Source of the DNA: Prorocentrum cordatum
Lineage: Eukaryota > Sar > Dinophyceae > Prorocentrales > Prorocentraceae
Direction of reading: 5' to 3'
Assembly (NCBI GenBank): GCA_963575745.1
Contig: CAUYUJ010011448.1
Coordinates: 1 to 64,000, forward strand
Length of the DNA stretch: 64,000 bases
A program made the position numbers and the translations under genes. The notes below the pieces were generated by a model. The model did no database searches and had not been told where the DNA came from. It saw only the letters and a list, made by a program, of their open reading frames with translations. This document shows, in pieces, positions 39,090-51,801 of this stretch. Position 1 is the stretch's first letter. Each line of letters begins with the position of its first letter.

Positions 39090-39740
39090 AGTTGTTTGGC
39101 GCAGCGATCGAAAGGTCATCATCAGAAGCGCTAGTCTCGAGCATCTAGATGCCCGAACTCGGTCTGCTTCCCGAGTTTGAACCGACAAACTATTCGTGCT
39201 CTCCGATTTTTTTCGAGATAGCGATGCCTTTCCTGATGTAGCTGGACCTGCGTATGGGATTAGAGCTGTTCCTCGCAGATTCGACGGAGATCACCAGGAA
39301 AGCTCGTTGCAAGTATCTACATGTTTGAAATCAGTCTGCTGCCAGAGCTGGAACCACACAACTATTCGTACTCCTGCTCCTCGTCCTCCTCCTACTCCTT
39401 CTTCTCCTCCTCTTCCTTCTTCATCTGCTCCTTCTCCTCTTTCTCCTCCTGCTGCTTTTCCTCCTCCTTCCCTTCATTTTTCTCCTCTTCGTGATCATCA
39501 TCGTCCCTCTTCTCCCTCTCCACCCATCCCCCTCCCGCTCGTCATCCTCCTCTTCCTCTTCCCCTCCATCTCCTCTGCCTGCTCCTTTTTCTCCTCCTCC
39601 TTCTCTTCCTCAGCCTCCTCCATCTCCTTCTCCTCCTCCACGTCTTCCTCCATGAACGCGCGCCCTCGCGCGCGCGAAATGCGAGATTGCCGCGCCGGCA
39701 TTCCATGCGTATATATCGAGGAAGCCCTACGAGTTCCCGG
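39090..39740 (+). repeat. T2 module with CT tract, host of the e3-e4-e5 stack
   Basis: T2 units, CT tract 39362-39655, the tail CATGAACGCGCGCCCTCG, the inverted repeat GGAAGCCCTACGAGT (39720-39734) and the first bases of a hairpin left arm (TCCCGG). LINE e3 starts at once. The right part of the hairpin appears after e5 at 51771. Confidence 0.65.
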
Positions 39741-40148
39741 GGTTATTCGCGTGCTCGGCTCTACTTCCAGAATGGGGTTACCAGTGACCAGCTGTGGGAT
39801 CTCCGTCGTCGACTCGTCGCCGCGATTGCCGACAACAAACTCCAGCGCGCTCCCAGGGTCCTCAAGGTCCACGTGGAGGCCCCCCCCTGGAAGAAGCTCC
39901 ATCTGGATGCCGCTGGGATCTTTCAGGCAAGGTTCAAGAGCTTCAAGAAGCATCATTCAAATCTCAGGGCTGAGACGGGACCACCGATTACGTTCATGTG
40001 GGGCTCCAGTGACCACTTACCACCTCCAGGGAAGATTGTGGCCAAGTTCTCTCTGCAGAATGGCTGGGAGATTACTCGTGCAATGAATCAGCTTGAGCCA
40101 GGGATCAACATTGATGAGTTGCGAGCGAGGATTTCCAGTACGAACTAG
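39741..40148 (+). pseudogene. ORF1 of e3, C-terminal part
   Basis: Encodes the last ~135 residues of family A ORF1, from GYSRARLYFQNG to ISSTN and TAG at 40146. It lacks the one-base insertion present in e1, so it shows the ancestral frame: FQARFKSFKK, with the C-terminus in frame with ORF2. The N-terminal half is missing through 5' truncation. Confidence 0.75.
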
Positions 40149-43100
40149 AGGTGCCACGACACCATTGCGTCATGGAATGTGCGTCGGGCAGGTGCAGAGA
40201 ACGGCCATGACATAATTAATTCACTACGTCGCTTAGATGTGGGACTCGCGGGGTTGTGCGAGTGCCAGTTCCTTTCAGTTCGTGATCTCAGCATGCGAGG
40301 TTACACAATTTTTCGGAGTACTTGTCGGAAGGCTGCGGTGATCATGTCTAAGTCTTGGAGAGACTCGCTCAGGGCCACATATCGTGGCAAAGGTTTTGTG
40401 ATTTGTAGTTATTCTAGTGTTACTGTTATTGTTGCATATATGCCGCATGAGAGTATTCGTACCCTTACGGAAGAACAGCATGAACATGATGTGTATGAGC
40501 AGATATTGTTTGATATATCCCAAGTGCTTCGCACACATAGGTCTAAGTTCCCGAAGCAGCCGCAGGACCTGGTCTTCTTGACAGATGCTAACGTCGAACT
40601 CGAGCCAGATTCGGAGGTCAACGGCTTTAGAGTTACTGGATCAGGGCTTCTGGAGGCGTCTGGGATTGCTGGGGATTCTACGGAGATTGATACTGGGATG
40701 GAGGAAGGATCGGATGACGGCAACCCGTATCTGACTCAAACAAAACGTGGTGCACGTAAAACAAGACCTCATAGGGTTGTCTCGGGCTTCGAAACTCGAC
40801 GGGCGTCTAGGCTGCAATCTATGAGGAGGGCCCTACTGGACTTCTGCGGGCTCTGGGGCATAAGGATGGAGAACACATTTAGGCAGAGGAGGGTTACTTT
40901 CAAATCAAGTACGGGGGTGGAGAAGGTACTCGACTATGTTGGTGTCAGCCGTCGTTTACATAGGCAGGAGATCACTGTAGGCTGGATGCTGCCTGCGGAA
41001 GTGGGCCACGCCTGGGCGGAGCACCCATGCAGCAGATGCGAGCGTGCGCTGTCTGACCACGCTTGCATAGTTGTTCGCTTGTCTTGTGCACCGTCTGCAA
41101 AGAGACGGACCCAGCCTGCTCGCAAATTCATTTACTTGCAACCGGTGTCGCAGCTTGAATTTGCGGAGAACATGGACGATCGGGGCAGTCGTTACCGTGC
41201 ATTGTGCCAGGAAAATGCTGACCCAGAGGATCGACAGGAGATGTTGGATATGCTGGGACCTGACCTCATAAAGGCCGCCGAGGAGACCCCCCAGAAAGAT
41301 ACCAATCCCAGGAATAATGTGCCAAAGAAATCCGAGATCCACTGGGCCGCCCAGGAAAGTAAACGCGAGGCACTTCGTCGTGGGGATAGAGAGGAGGCCA
41401 AACGGTGCTCAAAGATAGTGAGGAGAGAAAGGAGGAGGCTGGAGGCAAGAGTACAGAGGTGGAGGACGGAGATGAACACGAGGAGGAGGAGGAGGGGCCA
41501 AGACGGAGACGTTGGATCCTTGCCAATGGGATGGAGTCCCAGAACCGCGAGGAGTGGGGGGACGAGATATTGGGGCACATGAAGTCTAAGGTGGAGGACC
41601 CCGAGGCCAGGGAGGTGGCCCTTCGTGAGCTACAGTCGCTGCGTGGTCTATGTTCGGGAAGCGGATCCTCAGAGGTGTTCTCGATGTCGCTCCTGCTGCG
41701 GGCGAGGGCGAAGCTGTCCACGGGAAAGGCCCCAGGTCCCGACAACGTGACTGTCACGATGTTGAAACAGCTCTCGTGGGCATCTGTTCGACGTGTTCTG
41801 GTGAGCTTCCAAGGTGTGTATTCCCGCAGGTTATGTTGCCCCGACAGTTGGCGTCAACTAGCTGCCACGCTCATGCCTAAAGAAATGGACATACAACATT
41901 TGACAGATACACGTGTACTATGTCTACAGTCGTGTCTTATGAAATGGTACATGACATGTATTGTGATGATGATTGAGAAGGGGATTGAGGAGCACCGACA
42001 CTATGTATGCCTGTACGGATTCAGATCGGGACGAAAAACATCGGAAATCACAAGCGTTGCCAAAAGGCTCAGCCAGCACTCCGCTGTCTGGGGCAAAGGA
42101 GACAGTTTGTGGCTTGCCAACCTCGATATTTTACAAGCATTCGATGATGTCACTCCGTGCCTCGCCATGCGCTGTCTTCGTGCTCTTGACATACCAGCTG
42201 ATCTCATTGTGGCGTTGATTGAACCCATGATTGATAATCAGTGCGTGGCCAGCTTCGAGGGCATCGAGGCATCTTCAGCGGTCTATTGGGACAAATCTAT
42301 TCGAACGGGAGGAGTGGAGGGGCCGATGATTTTTCTAGCAGTATCTATTGTACTCTGGAGAGATGTGATTGACAGGTGGAGGCAGGATACGCAGTACGGT
42401 ATCACATTGGAAAATGATGAGCGCATGTTGAACGGTGATCGTATGACCCACAGTTTCTGGGCATATAATCTTCTGTTGTATGCGAAGACCCGCGCTGACC
42501 TCGAGTTGATGGTGCGTGACATGAGTATCCCGCTGATGAATGCAGGAATGACCTGGAAGCCGAAATCCTTGATGTATATTTACTTTGGTGCGCCGCCTGG
42601 CATCCCGCCGTCCCCCGAGCAGGATATCCGTGTGCTGGTGCCGTCTTGTGACGCTGCTCTTGGGGCCCGAGAAGTGGTCCTGCCGCGTGTTCAGTCGTTT
42701 GAGATCCTGGGAGCCACTCTGGAGGAGACCTGGAAGGACCACTCAGATTCAGAGGCCATGCTCCAGAAAGCCCAGAAGATATTCTTTGGGGAAATCGCTT
42801 ATTATCGCTGCTCTGGTATTGATTTGGCTGAGAGATTTACTCGTTATCAAGCTAAAGTGATTGCTGCATTATTATTCAACTGTGAGGGCAGAACGCCCGA
42901 CTATTCCACCATTGCTGCTGTTCACTCTTTTGAAGGCAGATGCCTGGCGTTAATGTCAGGTCTACGCAAGCGGAGAACTGAAGGATGGTCTGAGTTTCAA
43001 GGTAGGCGATACAAAGTTGGACGGCAGAGTTTTGTTGAGCTTGGATTCCGAAGTGCGGTGCAGATATGGATATTTCGTTGTTGGGATTGGGCCAAGGATG

Positions 43101-44332
43101 TCTCAGTTGCTGCAAGTATTCGTATGAGGAGATACACAACACACACAGTGGAGGAGGAGGAGGAGGAGACGGTACCACATCGGCGTCAGAGGAAAACTCG
43201 GGCGATGGCGGTGGCGGCGGCCTCTCATGTATCTCATGTATCTCAGATCTCCCAGATGTCGAGTGGGTGTCGTCGGCGGACAACGGATGATCAGCCTGCC
43301 ATACTTGAGGAGTCGGACATGTCACGTGAATGGACGATATCTAGGCTGGCCATGCTACATGGAAGGGGGAAGTGGACGGAACATCGGGACACATGTATTC
43401 TAGCGTTGCCTGCAAAATATAGGACGCATCTCACACGCATGAGCATGGGTGCACCTGCCCGTGGACATACTGTGTGGGACTGGTGTTTGTGCGATCTCTG
43501 TGGTTGTGAGTGGTACCTCTCGTTCGACAGCTCCGCTGGGTCCCGAGAGACATATTGCAAACATTTGCTGACTGTGATTGGCATGCAACACTTGTTCGAC
43601 TTGTTTGTTTTACCCAGGCCACCTGGTGTGAGGCACGTGAAGGCGGAGGAGGAGGAGGGGAGAGAGATGAATGAGAGGATTAGCAAACGTATTGCCGCTA
43701 ATTATGAGAATGCAACGGAGTGGAGGTGTGAGAATATTGAGCGTCTTGGGATGGAGATCTTGGGAGATAGTAAGACGGTTGTTAACTGGAGGTGTGGTGA
43801 GTGGCAGATTCGCAACAAGCAGTATGTACGACTGGTGGGAACACTACAAAATACGGTATCGATGCTGTCTGGATGGGGACTGACCTCACCTGCATCGGGA
43901 CAGAATCTGTATAAGCATTTCTTTCGTCAGGGTAATGAACGTGCGGATAGATTGTCGTGGGAGGCCAGAGGTGGCCAAACGATTACTCGCTGGTTTGCAT
44001 ATGATCAGTTCCTCAGTACTCGTAAGACTGCTCTCCGTGGTGCATTCGATGGGGGTGTCAGTAATGAAGGATGTGGAGGTGGGTGGTGGCTTCAGATTGG
44101 CGTTGTAGGTAGGGGCTCCAGCGTGCAGGTTGATTTTCCCATCTCCTCCTCCTCCTCCTCCTCCTCCTCTTCCTCCTGCTCCAGCTCGCACAGCTTCCAT
44201 TGGCGCGATGTGGCCGAGGAGGCGATGAGCTTGCCTCCAGGTAGCACGGTAACCTGCTGTGAACTAGCTGCCTGCGCTGCCCTGGCGAGAGCTGCTGCTA
44301 AGGTGGCGTGCGCTCTGCTGCGACCTACCTAA
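40149..44332 (+). pseudogene. ORF2 of e3, nearly complete but inactivated
   Basis: In frame with ORF1 after TAG; the first endonuclease motif reads SWNVRRAG (SWSVRRAG in e1). The APE and RT motifs match e1. Two extra bases (in GGAGGGGCC about 41495 and GTTGGATCC about 41515) move the frame by two, so the reading frame splits at about 41500. Motif C is WAYN (42458-42469): the catalytic aspartate is tyrosine. The permuted RNase H end (GDS, RQGNERAD, FDGG, CCELAA) is otherwise intact to TAA at 44330. The TCC repeat coding for serine is slightly longer than in e1. Confidence 0.8.
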
Positions 44333-44409
44333 GATGGTGGGGGCTCAGTTGCACTGCTCCGCCGATTCGGATTCGGATTCTAGTGGCGGACCGCAAACCG
44401 CAAAAAAAA

Positions 44410-44419
44410 CCAAGGTTGA
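44410..44419 (+). repeat. Target duplication between e3 and e4
   Basis: CCAAGGTTGA, identical to 48627-48636 and 51771-51780. It joins the A-tail of e3 directly to e4. Confidence 0.85.
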
Positions 44420-47400
44420 GGGAAGGCGGGGGTTCTCTACAAGAGGGTGTGGGGAGCCTTAATACGAGAATGCATCAGGGGTAATCGTTATGTCATTCTC
44501 GTGTTTCAATCGTTGATTGTTGCCAGCTTGTACTTGCCACATGCGCAGAAAAAAGGGGATCACAATATCTTATTCACACAAACATTGCAGTCGTTTCGAA
44601 AGGATTTGGACACGCTCCGAGTTAGGTTTCCCAAGGAAGGGTGGGACTTGTTGATCGGCATGGATGCCGACGTTGAGCTTCTGCCTCGCACGGTCTTTGG
44701 AGATGTTGCTTTGACTGGTTCTGCAGTGCAAGGTGAGAGATTTGAAGAAGGGGACAATGCAGGAGGAGGTGGACGTGGAGGTTTCCAGCAGGGTAGGAGG
44801 AGGATGCAACAATACATGTGTGACGAGCTCTGTGAATGTATGTGGCATTATGGTTTGGGTTTTCTCGAATTCTTTTGGGGCCCGTCGTGCGACCTGGGGG
44901 GCCGAGGAGGAGACGGAGGAGGAGGACAAGGTTCTTGATTGCCTGTGTATTCCGAGCTCCTGGGAAAGGCCTCAGTGGGAGGTGTCGTGGTTAAGGCCAA
45001 CGCTCAGGGGCTCCGTGGACCCCAGAAAGACCCGCCTGTCGGACCATGCCCTGCTCACCTTGCTTGTCCCCGAATCGGCCGCTCCGACTCGACGTTGGAG
45101 AACGAAGCCACGACAGACGTTCACTCATTGGTGCTGCGACGAGGCCTCGGAATTGCAAGTTTCGGCTAACCTTGATCGTCGTTTGCACGCTGCAGCTCGT
45201 TGCCCATCTGGTCTCTGCCCGGATGAATTGGCTCCTGTTATCTTGGATGCATGTACACAGGACAAGGAGTCATACACCAATGTCCCAAAGAAAATGCAGA
45301 TCCCCAAAAAGACAGATCGTCATAAGGAACTTGATGATGAATATCGCCGACTGCGTCGTGAAGGAGGGGAGGAGGAGGAGCTCATCAGGGTTAAGAAGGA
45401 GAGAAGGAAGGAGATGCGTGCACACACTCGTCGTCGACTCGAATACGATCATCGTGACGGGAAGCTCGCTCGGACGGTGGTGGACAAATTGAGTTATGAC
45501 AATGTGCTCACGGAGGATAGGGAGTTGTGGGAGAAGGCGCTCTATGCTCACGGGTTCGCCAAGTACCACTGTGCTGCGCAAGGGATACGTAACGTGGAGT
45601 GTATCGAGGAGAGGAGGAGGAGGAGGAGGTTGCAGGACACGAACACTCTGGACGTCTCCCCCATTTCCATGTCCGTATTGTTGCAGGCACGATCACGCTT
45701 AAAGTGTGGTAAGGCGGTGGGTAAGGACGGAGTTTCTCCTTCTATGTTGAAACGTATCACGTGGGTAGGTTTGCGTCATATTCTTCGGTTATTCCAGGGC
45801 CTGTATCTTCAACGGTATCGTACTCCTCGGATTTGGTCTGAGTTGCTTGTGGTGTTGATGCCGAAAGCTAAATATATCACTAAGTTGTCTGATACTCGTG
45901 CTGTCGTCTTACTTAGCAGCCTAAGCAAATGGTGTACTTCATGTTTGGTTGATATTGCTGAAGGTTATCGGAAAAAAGGGTCCCACCATATCTACATAAC
46001 TACGGATTTTGCAAGGGAAGGCGCACGCACGAGATCACTGCCATGCTTAAGCATGTCACCACACACGCTCTGGAGTGGGGGAAAGATGAGACCCTGCACC
46101 TCGCGCCATTAGATGTGCAGACTGCCTTTGATAACGTCGCGGTTGAGAAGGCCAGTCGGGCCTTGGATGCCATCCCTGGGTTCCCCAATGACCTTGCGTT
46201 GGCGCTGCTCGCTCCCAGTATCCTGGACACAGCGGACTTTACCTTTCAGGACTCCACGGCGACGGGTATTCCCTGGGATGCATGTGTACGTACTGGCAGT
46301 GTGGAGGCCCCCTTCCTGTGGAAGTGTGTGACACTACTGATGTGGGATAGGATTGTACTGAATTGGGAGGGGGAGAATCTGGGGTACGATTTGGGGGAGG
46401 AGGCTGGTGGGAGGTATCTTACTCATGCGCTCTGGGCCGATAACATTTTGTTTTTCTCGAAATCAAAGACTGAGCTCACACGTATGGTGGGGGACTTCTC
46501 GGCTCAGCTGTATACACACGGTATCAGATGGAAAGATTCCTCACTACACTATCTTGCCTTTGGGGAGGACTCTGAAGGCGCCTCGACGGGGAACCTCGTT
46601 GTCCAGGTGAACGATCTCGGTACCCTGTGTCTTCCGCGATGCTCTGAAATGGAGTGCCTGTGTTGCCTGGTCACGACCAAGACTGACAAACACCATGATG
46701 TGGCTTGGAAACTGGCTCGGGGTTGGAAGCGATTTAATCAGTTCCGCAATTTTTATACGAATCGTGCTGTATCCTCCCAGCAGAAAATCAAGCATTATGA
46801 ATCTAGGTTGCGTAGTTTTGTACTTTTCGGTGCTGAAGGCATGCCAGCGGACCACCACACCTTGAAACAGTTGCGCACGTGGGAAGGTAACATATTGTGT
46901 TCTATGGTACGCCGCCCGAAACCTGCCGACATGGATTGGATTATATACTTCTGCAACTTGTACAAACGTGGGCGGCGCATGCTCCTGGAATTGGGACGGC
47001 CGTCTCTTGTGCAGCTATTCTTGTTTCGTCAGTGGCAGTGGGCTCAGGACTGTACGTTTGCTGTGAAACGCCTGAACCCAACACCCGCGCAGATTCCTCC
47101 AGGTAGTTTTGATTCTTCAGGCAAGCCTGGCCCCAACGTCTTTGCTGCGTGTGAGCCACCGCTGGCCAAGAGACAACGTCAGGATTAACCCATGTATGTG
47201 CTACCAAGTTTTGCGTGCTCGGCATCAATGGGAAGTCATCCTGACGTGTGTGAGGCGATGCATGCTGTTGATTCCTTTGAGCTCCCTGGTTTTCAGACGC
47301 AATTACCCGCGCATCGGCGCAATCTGATTTCCCAGATGCATAAGCGTGCAAAGACATCCCAGCCATCTCAGGATTCTCTGTCGCAAAAGCGTTCCTCCGT

Positions 47401-48626
47401 TGAGTTGCCGTCGCAGGAAATCGCTGCAAACAGGCGGCGACGGGTGGCTCCACCTCATCATCGTAGCACAGGGGGCTCGCATATGCAGGCTAGAGAATGT
47501 ATTTTTGCATGGTCGGGGGAGTGGACTGACCGACGGCAGGCCTTCATTGCATCACTGCCTTGGAAAGATCGCCCATTAATGACACGTCGGCATGAGGGGG
47601 GGAGACCACTGGTGCTGAGAAACTTCCATTACATTTTCGAGTTGGTATCAGGGAAGGATTGGTATCCTACGTTATCCTTTACACGTCAGGGATGGGAAGA
47701 ATTTCTGAAGCGGGCACTGGATGTTACCAACATGGAGGAGGCGTGGGGGTACTGTTATTTCAAACAGGCACAACCTGCGGGATATGCTAGGGAGGAGGAG
47801 GAGAGGGAGAAGACGGGGGAGCAGCAAAGGAAGGAGGACGAGAAGATGGAGAAACGACTTGCGTACATTCATGAACATGCATCGGAGTGGAATGCGGAGC
47901 CTCGGGACTCGATACCGATGGAATTGATTGGTGACTCCTCCACAGGGGTGAACTGGATTAACGGTCTCTGGGCAACATCCAATGTTTTCTACAAGCACAT
48001 TCTTGGCGACATTCAAACCAGGCTGGAGCATATCTCTGTGTTGTATGGTATGAGGCCTCCGAGTTGGGGGCCGCAATATGTTCAAGTGGATATATCGAGA
48101 AGGAAACGAAAGTGCTGACAGGCTGACATGGTTGGCCAGGACATGGTTCCATACCTCACTTATTGAACATGCGAGTAAAACAGAACTAGACGGCCTCCGT
48201 GGATTCTTCGACGGAGGTCGCTCTGTGGAGGGATGTGCTGCAGGATGGTGTATAGATTTGTGTGTACACGGGACGTGGCAGTTGGTGGCGGAGGAAGCTT
48301 TCTCGCTTGATGCCTCTGCTTCTGTCATGTTTTGTGATATGATTGCAGCACAACGGCTCTGTATGGCCGTGGAGCACATTTTGGGTAGCATCTTTCATCC
48401 AAGCAGCTGGCTCATTGCATCTTGCTTGGGGCTCTCCAGTACCTTTACACTTTCACATGTTGTACTGCATTCTTTTCCTGGTTCCTGCATCCTATTCCGA
48501 TGCCTATGCCTCAGTGGCTCGGCAGTGTGATGATAAGAGATGCCCTCTCTAGCTACCCTGTGCTCCGTTTGGGAGTCTTAGGGCTCAGCTGTCACAGCTG
48601 TCCGCGCCCTGACTCAAACTCAAAAA
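44420..48626 (+). mobile_element. LINE e4, family D, 5'-truncated
   Basis: Starts inside the APE domain and runs to the end CTGACTCAAACTCAAAAA. Flanked on both sides by CCAAGGTTGA. It is clearly different in sequence from family A beside it. Stubs of the same family are e6 and e7. Confidence 0.87.
44438..48530 (+). pseudogene. ORF2 of e4, frameshifted
   Basis: Endonuclease pieces: IVASLYLPH, GMDADVELL, then after a frameshift near 44880 VLDCLCIPSSW and LSDHALL. RT: CGKAVGKDGVSP, then after a shift near 45990 YGFCKGRRTHEI, motif A LDVQTAFDNV, motif B RTGSVEAPFLW and motif C LWADN (46433-46444). A TAA at 47186 interrupts the linker, which continues in frame. RNase H order is permuted: IGDSSTGVNWING (D at 47933), then after a shift near 48078 YREGNESAD (D at 48117), FDGGRS (D at 48210), and CDMIAAQRL in place of the CELAA motif. 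The conserved domain order makes the identification secure despite the breaks. Confidence 0.8.
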
Positions 48627-48636
48627 CCAAGGTTGA
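48627..48636 (+). repeat. Target duplication between e4 and e5
   Basis: CCAAGGTTGA directly after the A-tail of e4 and before the truncated start of e5. Confidence 0.85.
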
Positions 48637-49051
48637 ACACCCCTGGACGGAGCACCCCCGCAGCAGATGCGAGCGCGCACTATCTGACCATGCTTGTTTA
48701 GTTGTTCGCTTGTCTTGTGCACCGTCTGCGAAGAGACGGACCCAGCTTGCTCGAAAATTCATCTACTTGCAACCAGCGTCTTAGCTCGAGTTTGCGAAGA
48801 ACATGGGCGATCGGGGCAGTCGTTACCGTGCATAGTGTCAGGGACATGCTGACCCTGAGGATCGACAGGAGATGCTGGACATGATAGGACCTGATCTCAT
48901 CGAGGCCGCCGAGGAGACCCCTCCAGGAGGACACCAACCCCGGAAACAACTTCCCCAATAAATCCGAGATCCACTGGGTCGCCCAGGAAAGCAAACGTGA
49001 AGCCCTTCGTCGTGGGGATAAAGAGGAGGCCAAACGGTGCTCAAAGATATT

Positions 49052-49092
<41 letters not shown>

Positions 49093-51694
49093 GAGGCTGG
49101 AGGCGAAGGTACAGAGGTGGAGGGCGGAGATGAACACGAGGAGCAGGAGGGGGGGCAATACGGAGACGTTGATCCTTGCCAACGGGATGGAGTCTCAGGA
49201 CCGCGAGGAGTGGGGGGACGAGATACTGGGGCACCTGAGGGCTAAGGTTGAGGACCCCGAGGCCAGGGAGGCGACCCTCCGCGAGCTACAGCAGTTGCGG
49301 GTTCTCTGTTCGGGCAGGGTGTCCTCGGAGGTGTTCTCGATGTCGCTCCTGCTGCGGGCGAGGGCGAAGCTGTCCACGGGAAAGGCCCCAGGCCCCGACA
49401 ACGTCACTGTCATGATGTTGAAACAGCTCTCGTGGTCGTCACCCAGACGGGTTCTAGTGAGCTTCCAAGGTGTTTATTCCCGCAGGTTCTGTTGCCCCGA
49501 CAGCTGGCGTCAATTAGCTGCTACGCTCATGCCTAAGGAGATGGACATACAACACCTGGCAGATACACGTGTACTTTGTCTGCAGTCGTGTCTTATTGAA
49601 TGGTGCATGACATGTATTGTGATGATGATTGAGAAGAGGATTGAGGAGCAGCGACACCATGTATGCCTGTGCGGATTCAGATCGGGACGACAAATCTCGG
49701 AAATCACCAGCGTAGCCAAAAGGCTCAGTCAGCACTCCGCTGTCTGGGGCAAAGGGGACAGTTTGTGGCTTGCCAATCTTGATATCTTACAAGCATTCGA
49801 TAATGTTACCCCATGCCTGGCCATGCGTTGTCTTCGTGCTCTTGACATTCCAGCTGATCTCATTGTGGCGTTGATTGGACCCATGATTGATAATCAGTGC
49901 GTGGCCAGCTTGGAGGGCATCGAGGCATCTTCAGCTGTCTATTGGGGAAAGTCTATTCGAACGGGAGGAGTGGAGGGACCGATGATTTTTCTAGCAGTAT
50001 TTATTGTACTCTGGAGAGATGTGATTGGGAGGTGGAGGCAAGAAACGCAGTGCGGTATGAAGTTGGAGAACGATTGGCCCATGTTCAACGGTGATCGGAT
50101 GACCCGCAGTTTTTTGGCATATAATCTCTCATTGTATGCGAAGACGCGCTCCGAGCTCGAGTTGATGACTCGTGACAGGAGCATCCCGCTGATGAATGCA
50201 GGGATGACCTGGAAGCCGGAATCTTTGATGTGCATTTACTTTGGTGCGCCGCCTGGCATCCCGCCATCCCCCGAGCAGGCCATTCGTGTGCTAGTGCCGT
50301 CTCGAGATCCTGCTCTTGGGGCTCGCGGGGTGGTTCTGCCGCGGGTGCAGTCGTTTGAGATCCTGGGGGCCACTTTGGAGGAGACCTGGAAGGACCACTC
50401 GGACTCAGGGGCCATGCCCCTGAAAGCCCAGAAGGTGTTCTTTGGGGGAATTGCCTACTATCGCTGTTCTGGTATTGATCTGGTTGAGAGATTTACTCGT
50501 TTTCAATCTAAAGTGACTGCTGCATTATTGTTCAACTGCGAGGGTCGAACGCCTGACTATTCCACCACTGCTGCTGTTCATGCCTTTGAGGGGGGACGCC
50601 TGGCATTGATGTCGGGTCTACGCAAGCGGAAAACTGAAGGATGGTCTGAGTTGCAACGGAGACGATGCAAAGTTGGACGACAGAAGTTTGTCGATCTGGG
50701 CTTTCGGAGCACTGTGCAGGTATGGCCCTTTCGTTGCTGGGACTGGGCCAAGAATGTCTCAGACGCTGCAATCGTTCGTATGCGACGGCGACGGATTGCA
50801 GACACCGCGCGCACAGTTGCTGATAACGTAGAGACGGTGCCAAATCGGCGTCAACTGAAAACTCGTGCGATGGCGGCGGCGGCGGCCTCTCAAGTCTCCC
50901 AGATTTCCCAGATATATATTGTAAGCATCTGCTGACTACGATTGGCATGCAACACCTGTTGGAGTTACTTGTCTTACCTAGGCCACCTGGTGGGAGGTTT
51001 GTGAAGGCGGAGGGTGAGATTGAGAGGGAGATGAGTGAGAGGATAAGCAAACGGATTGCCGCCAATTATGAGAATCAGACGGAGTGGAGGTGTGAGAGTA
51101 TCGAGCGTCTTGGGATGGAAACCTTGGGAGACAGTAAGACGGTCATTCACTGGATGTGCGGTGAGTGGCAGATGTCGTAACACGCAGTATGTCCGACTGG
51201 TGGGAGTACTACAACATACTCTATCGATTTTGTCTGGATGGGGACTGACCTCACCTGCATCGGGACAGAATTTGTGCAACCATTCCTTTCGTGAGGGTAA
51301 TGCACGTGCGGATAGATTGTCGTGGGAGGCCAGAGGTGGCCATACTATTACTCGTTGGTTTGCATATGATCAGTTCCTCAGTACTCGTAAGACTGCTCTC
51401 CGTGGTGCATTCGATGGGGGTGTCAGTAATGAAGGATGTGGAGGCGGGTGGTGGCTTCAAATTGGTGTGGTAGGTAGTAGTTCCAGCGTGCAGGTTGATT
51501 TTCCCCTCTCCTCCTCCTCCTCCTCCTCCTCTTCCTCCTGTACTAGCTTGCAGAGCTTCCGTTGGCACGATGTGGCCGAGGAGGCGATGAGCTTGCCTCC
51601 AGGTAGCACGGCAACCTGCTGCGAACTAGCTGCCTGCGCTGCCTTGACGAGGGCTGCTACTAAGGTGGCGTGCGCTCTCCTGCAGCCCACCTAA
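48637..51694 (+). pseudogene. ORF2 of e5, remnant
   Basis: In-frame stops early (TAG at about 48782 and 48834), then an open stretch (49037-50935) with RT motifs: GKAPGPDN, LDILQAFDNV, RTGGVEGPMIF. Motif C is LAYN (50114-50125), losing both the tryptophan and the aspartate. The deletion at about 50917 removes the linker before RNase H. The end in the other frames keeps GDSKTVIHW, REGNARAD, FDGG and CCELAA in permuted order. It cannot make a working enzyme. Confidence 0.8.
49055..49090 (+). repeat. GA microsatellite inside e5
   Basis: About 34 bp of (GA)n where e1 and e3 have GAGGAGAGAAAG, an expansion specific to this copy. Confidence 0.85.
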
Positions 51695-51770
51695 GGTGGT
51701 GGGTGCTCATTTGCACTGTTCCGCCGATTCGGATTCGGATTCTAGTGGCGGGCCGTAAACCGTTAAAAAA

Positions 51771-51801
51771 CCAAGGTTGACGGTTTACCGCCGGCTCCCA
51801 T
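51771..51801 (+). repeat. Remainder of the hairpin hosting the three-LINE stack
   Basis: CCAAGGTTGACGG then TTTACCGCCGGCTCCCA, the loop and right arm whose left arm lies at 39735-39740, 12 kb upstream. Confidence 0.8.

Larger units (their letters stand above)
39741..44409 (+). mobile_element. LINE e3, family A, 5'-truncated
   Basis: Nearly identical to e1 from e1 position about 9011 onward. It starts within ORF1 and ends with the same 3' tail plus eight A. The 5' junction falls in the hairpin left arm with a GG overlap and loss of CGGTAACC. The 3' flank is CCAAGGTTGA. It has two single-base insertions near 41495 and 41515 and an aspartate-to-tyrosine change in RT motif C. Confidence 0.88.
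48637..51770 (+). mobile_element. LINE e5, family A, 5'-truncated and decayed
   Basis: Matches e1 from about 10280 onward. Relative to e1 it has a deletion of roughly 300 bp at about 50917 (e1 12520-12825), an expanded GA repeat and many substitutions. Ends CCGTAAACCGTTAAAAAA, then CCAAGGTTGACGG and the hairpin right arm. It is more diverged from e1 than e3 is, so it is probably an older insertion. Confidence 0.85.
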
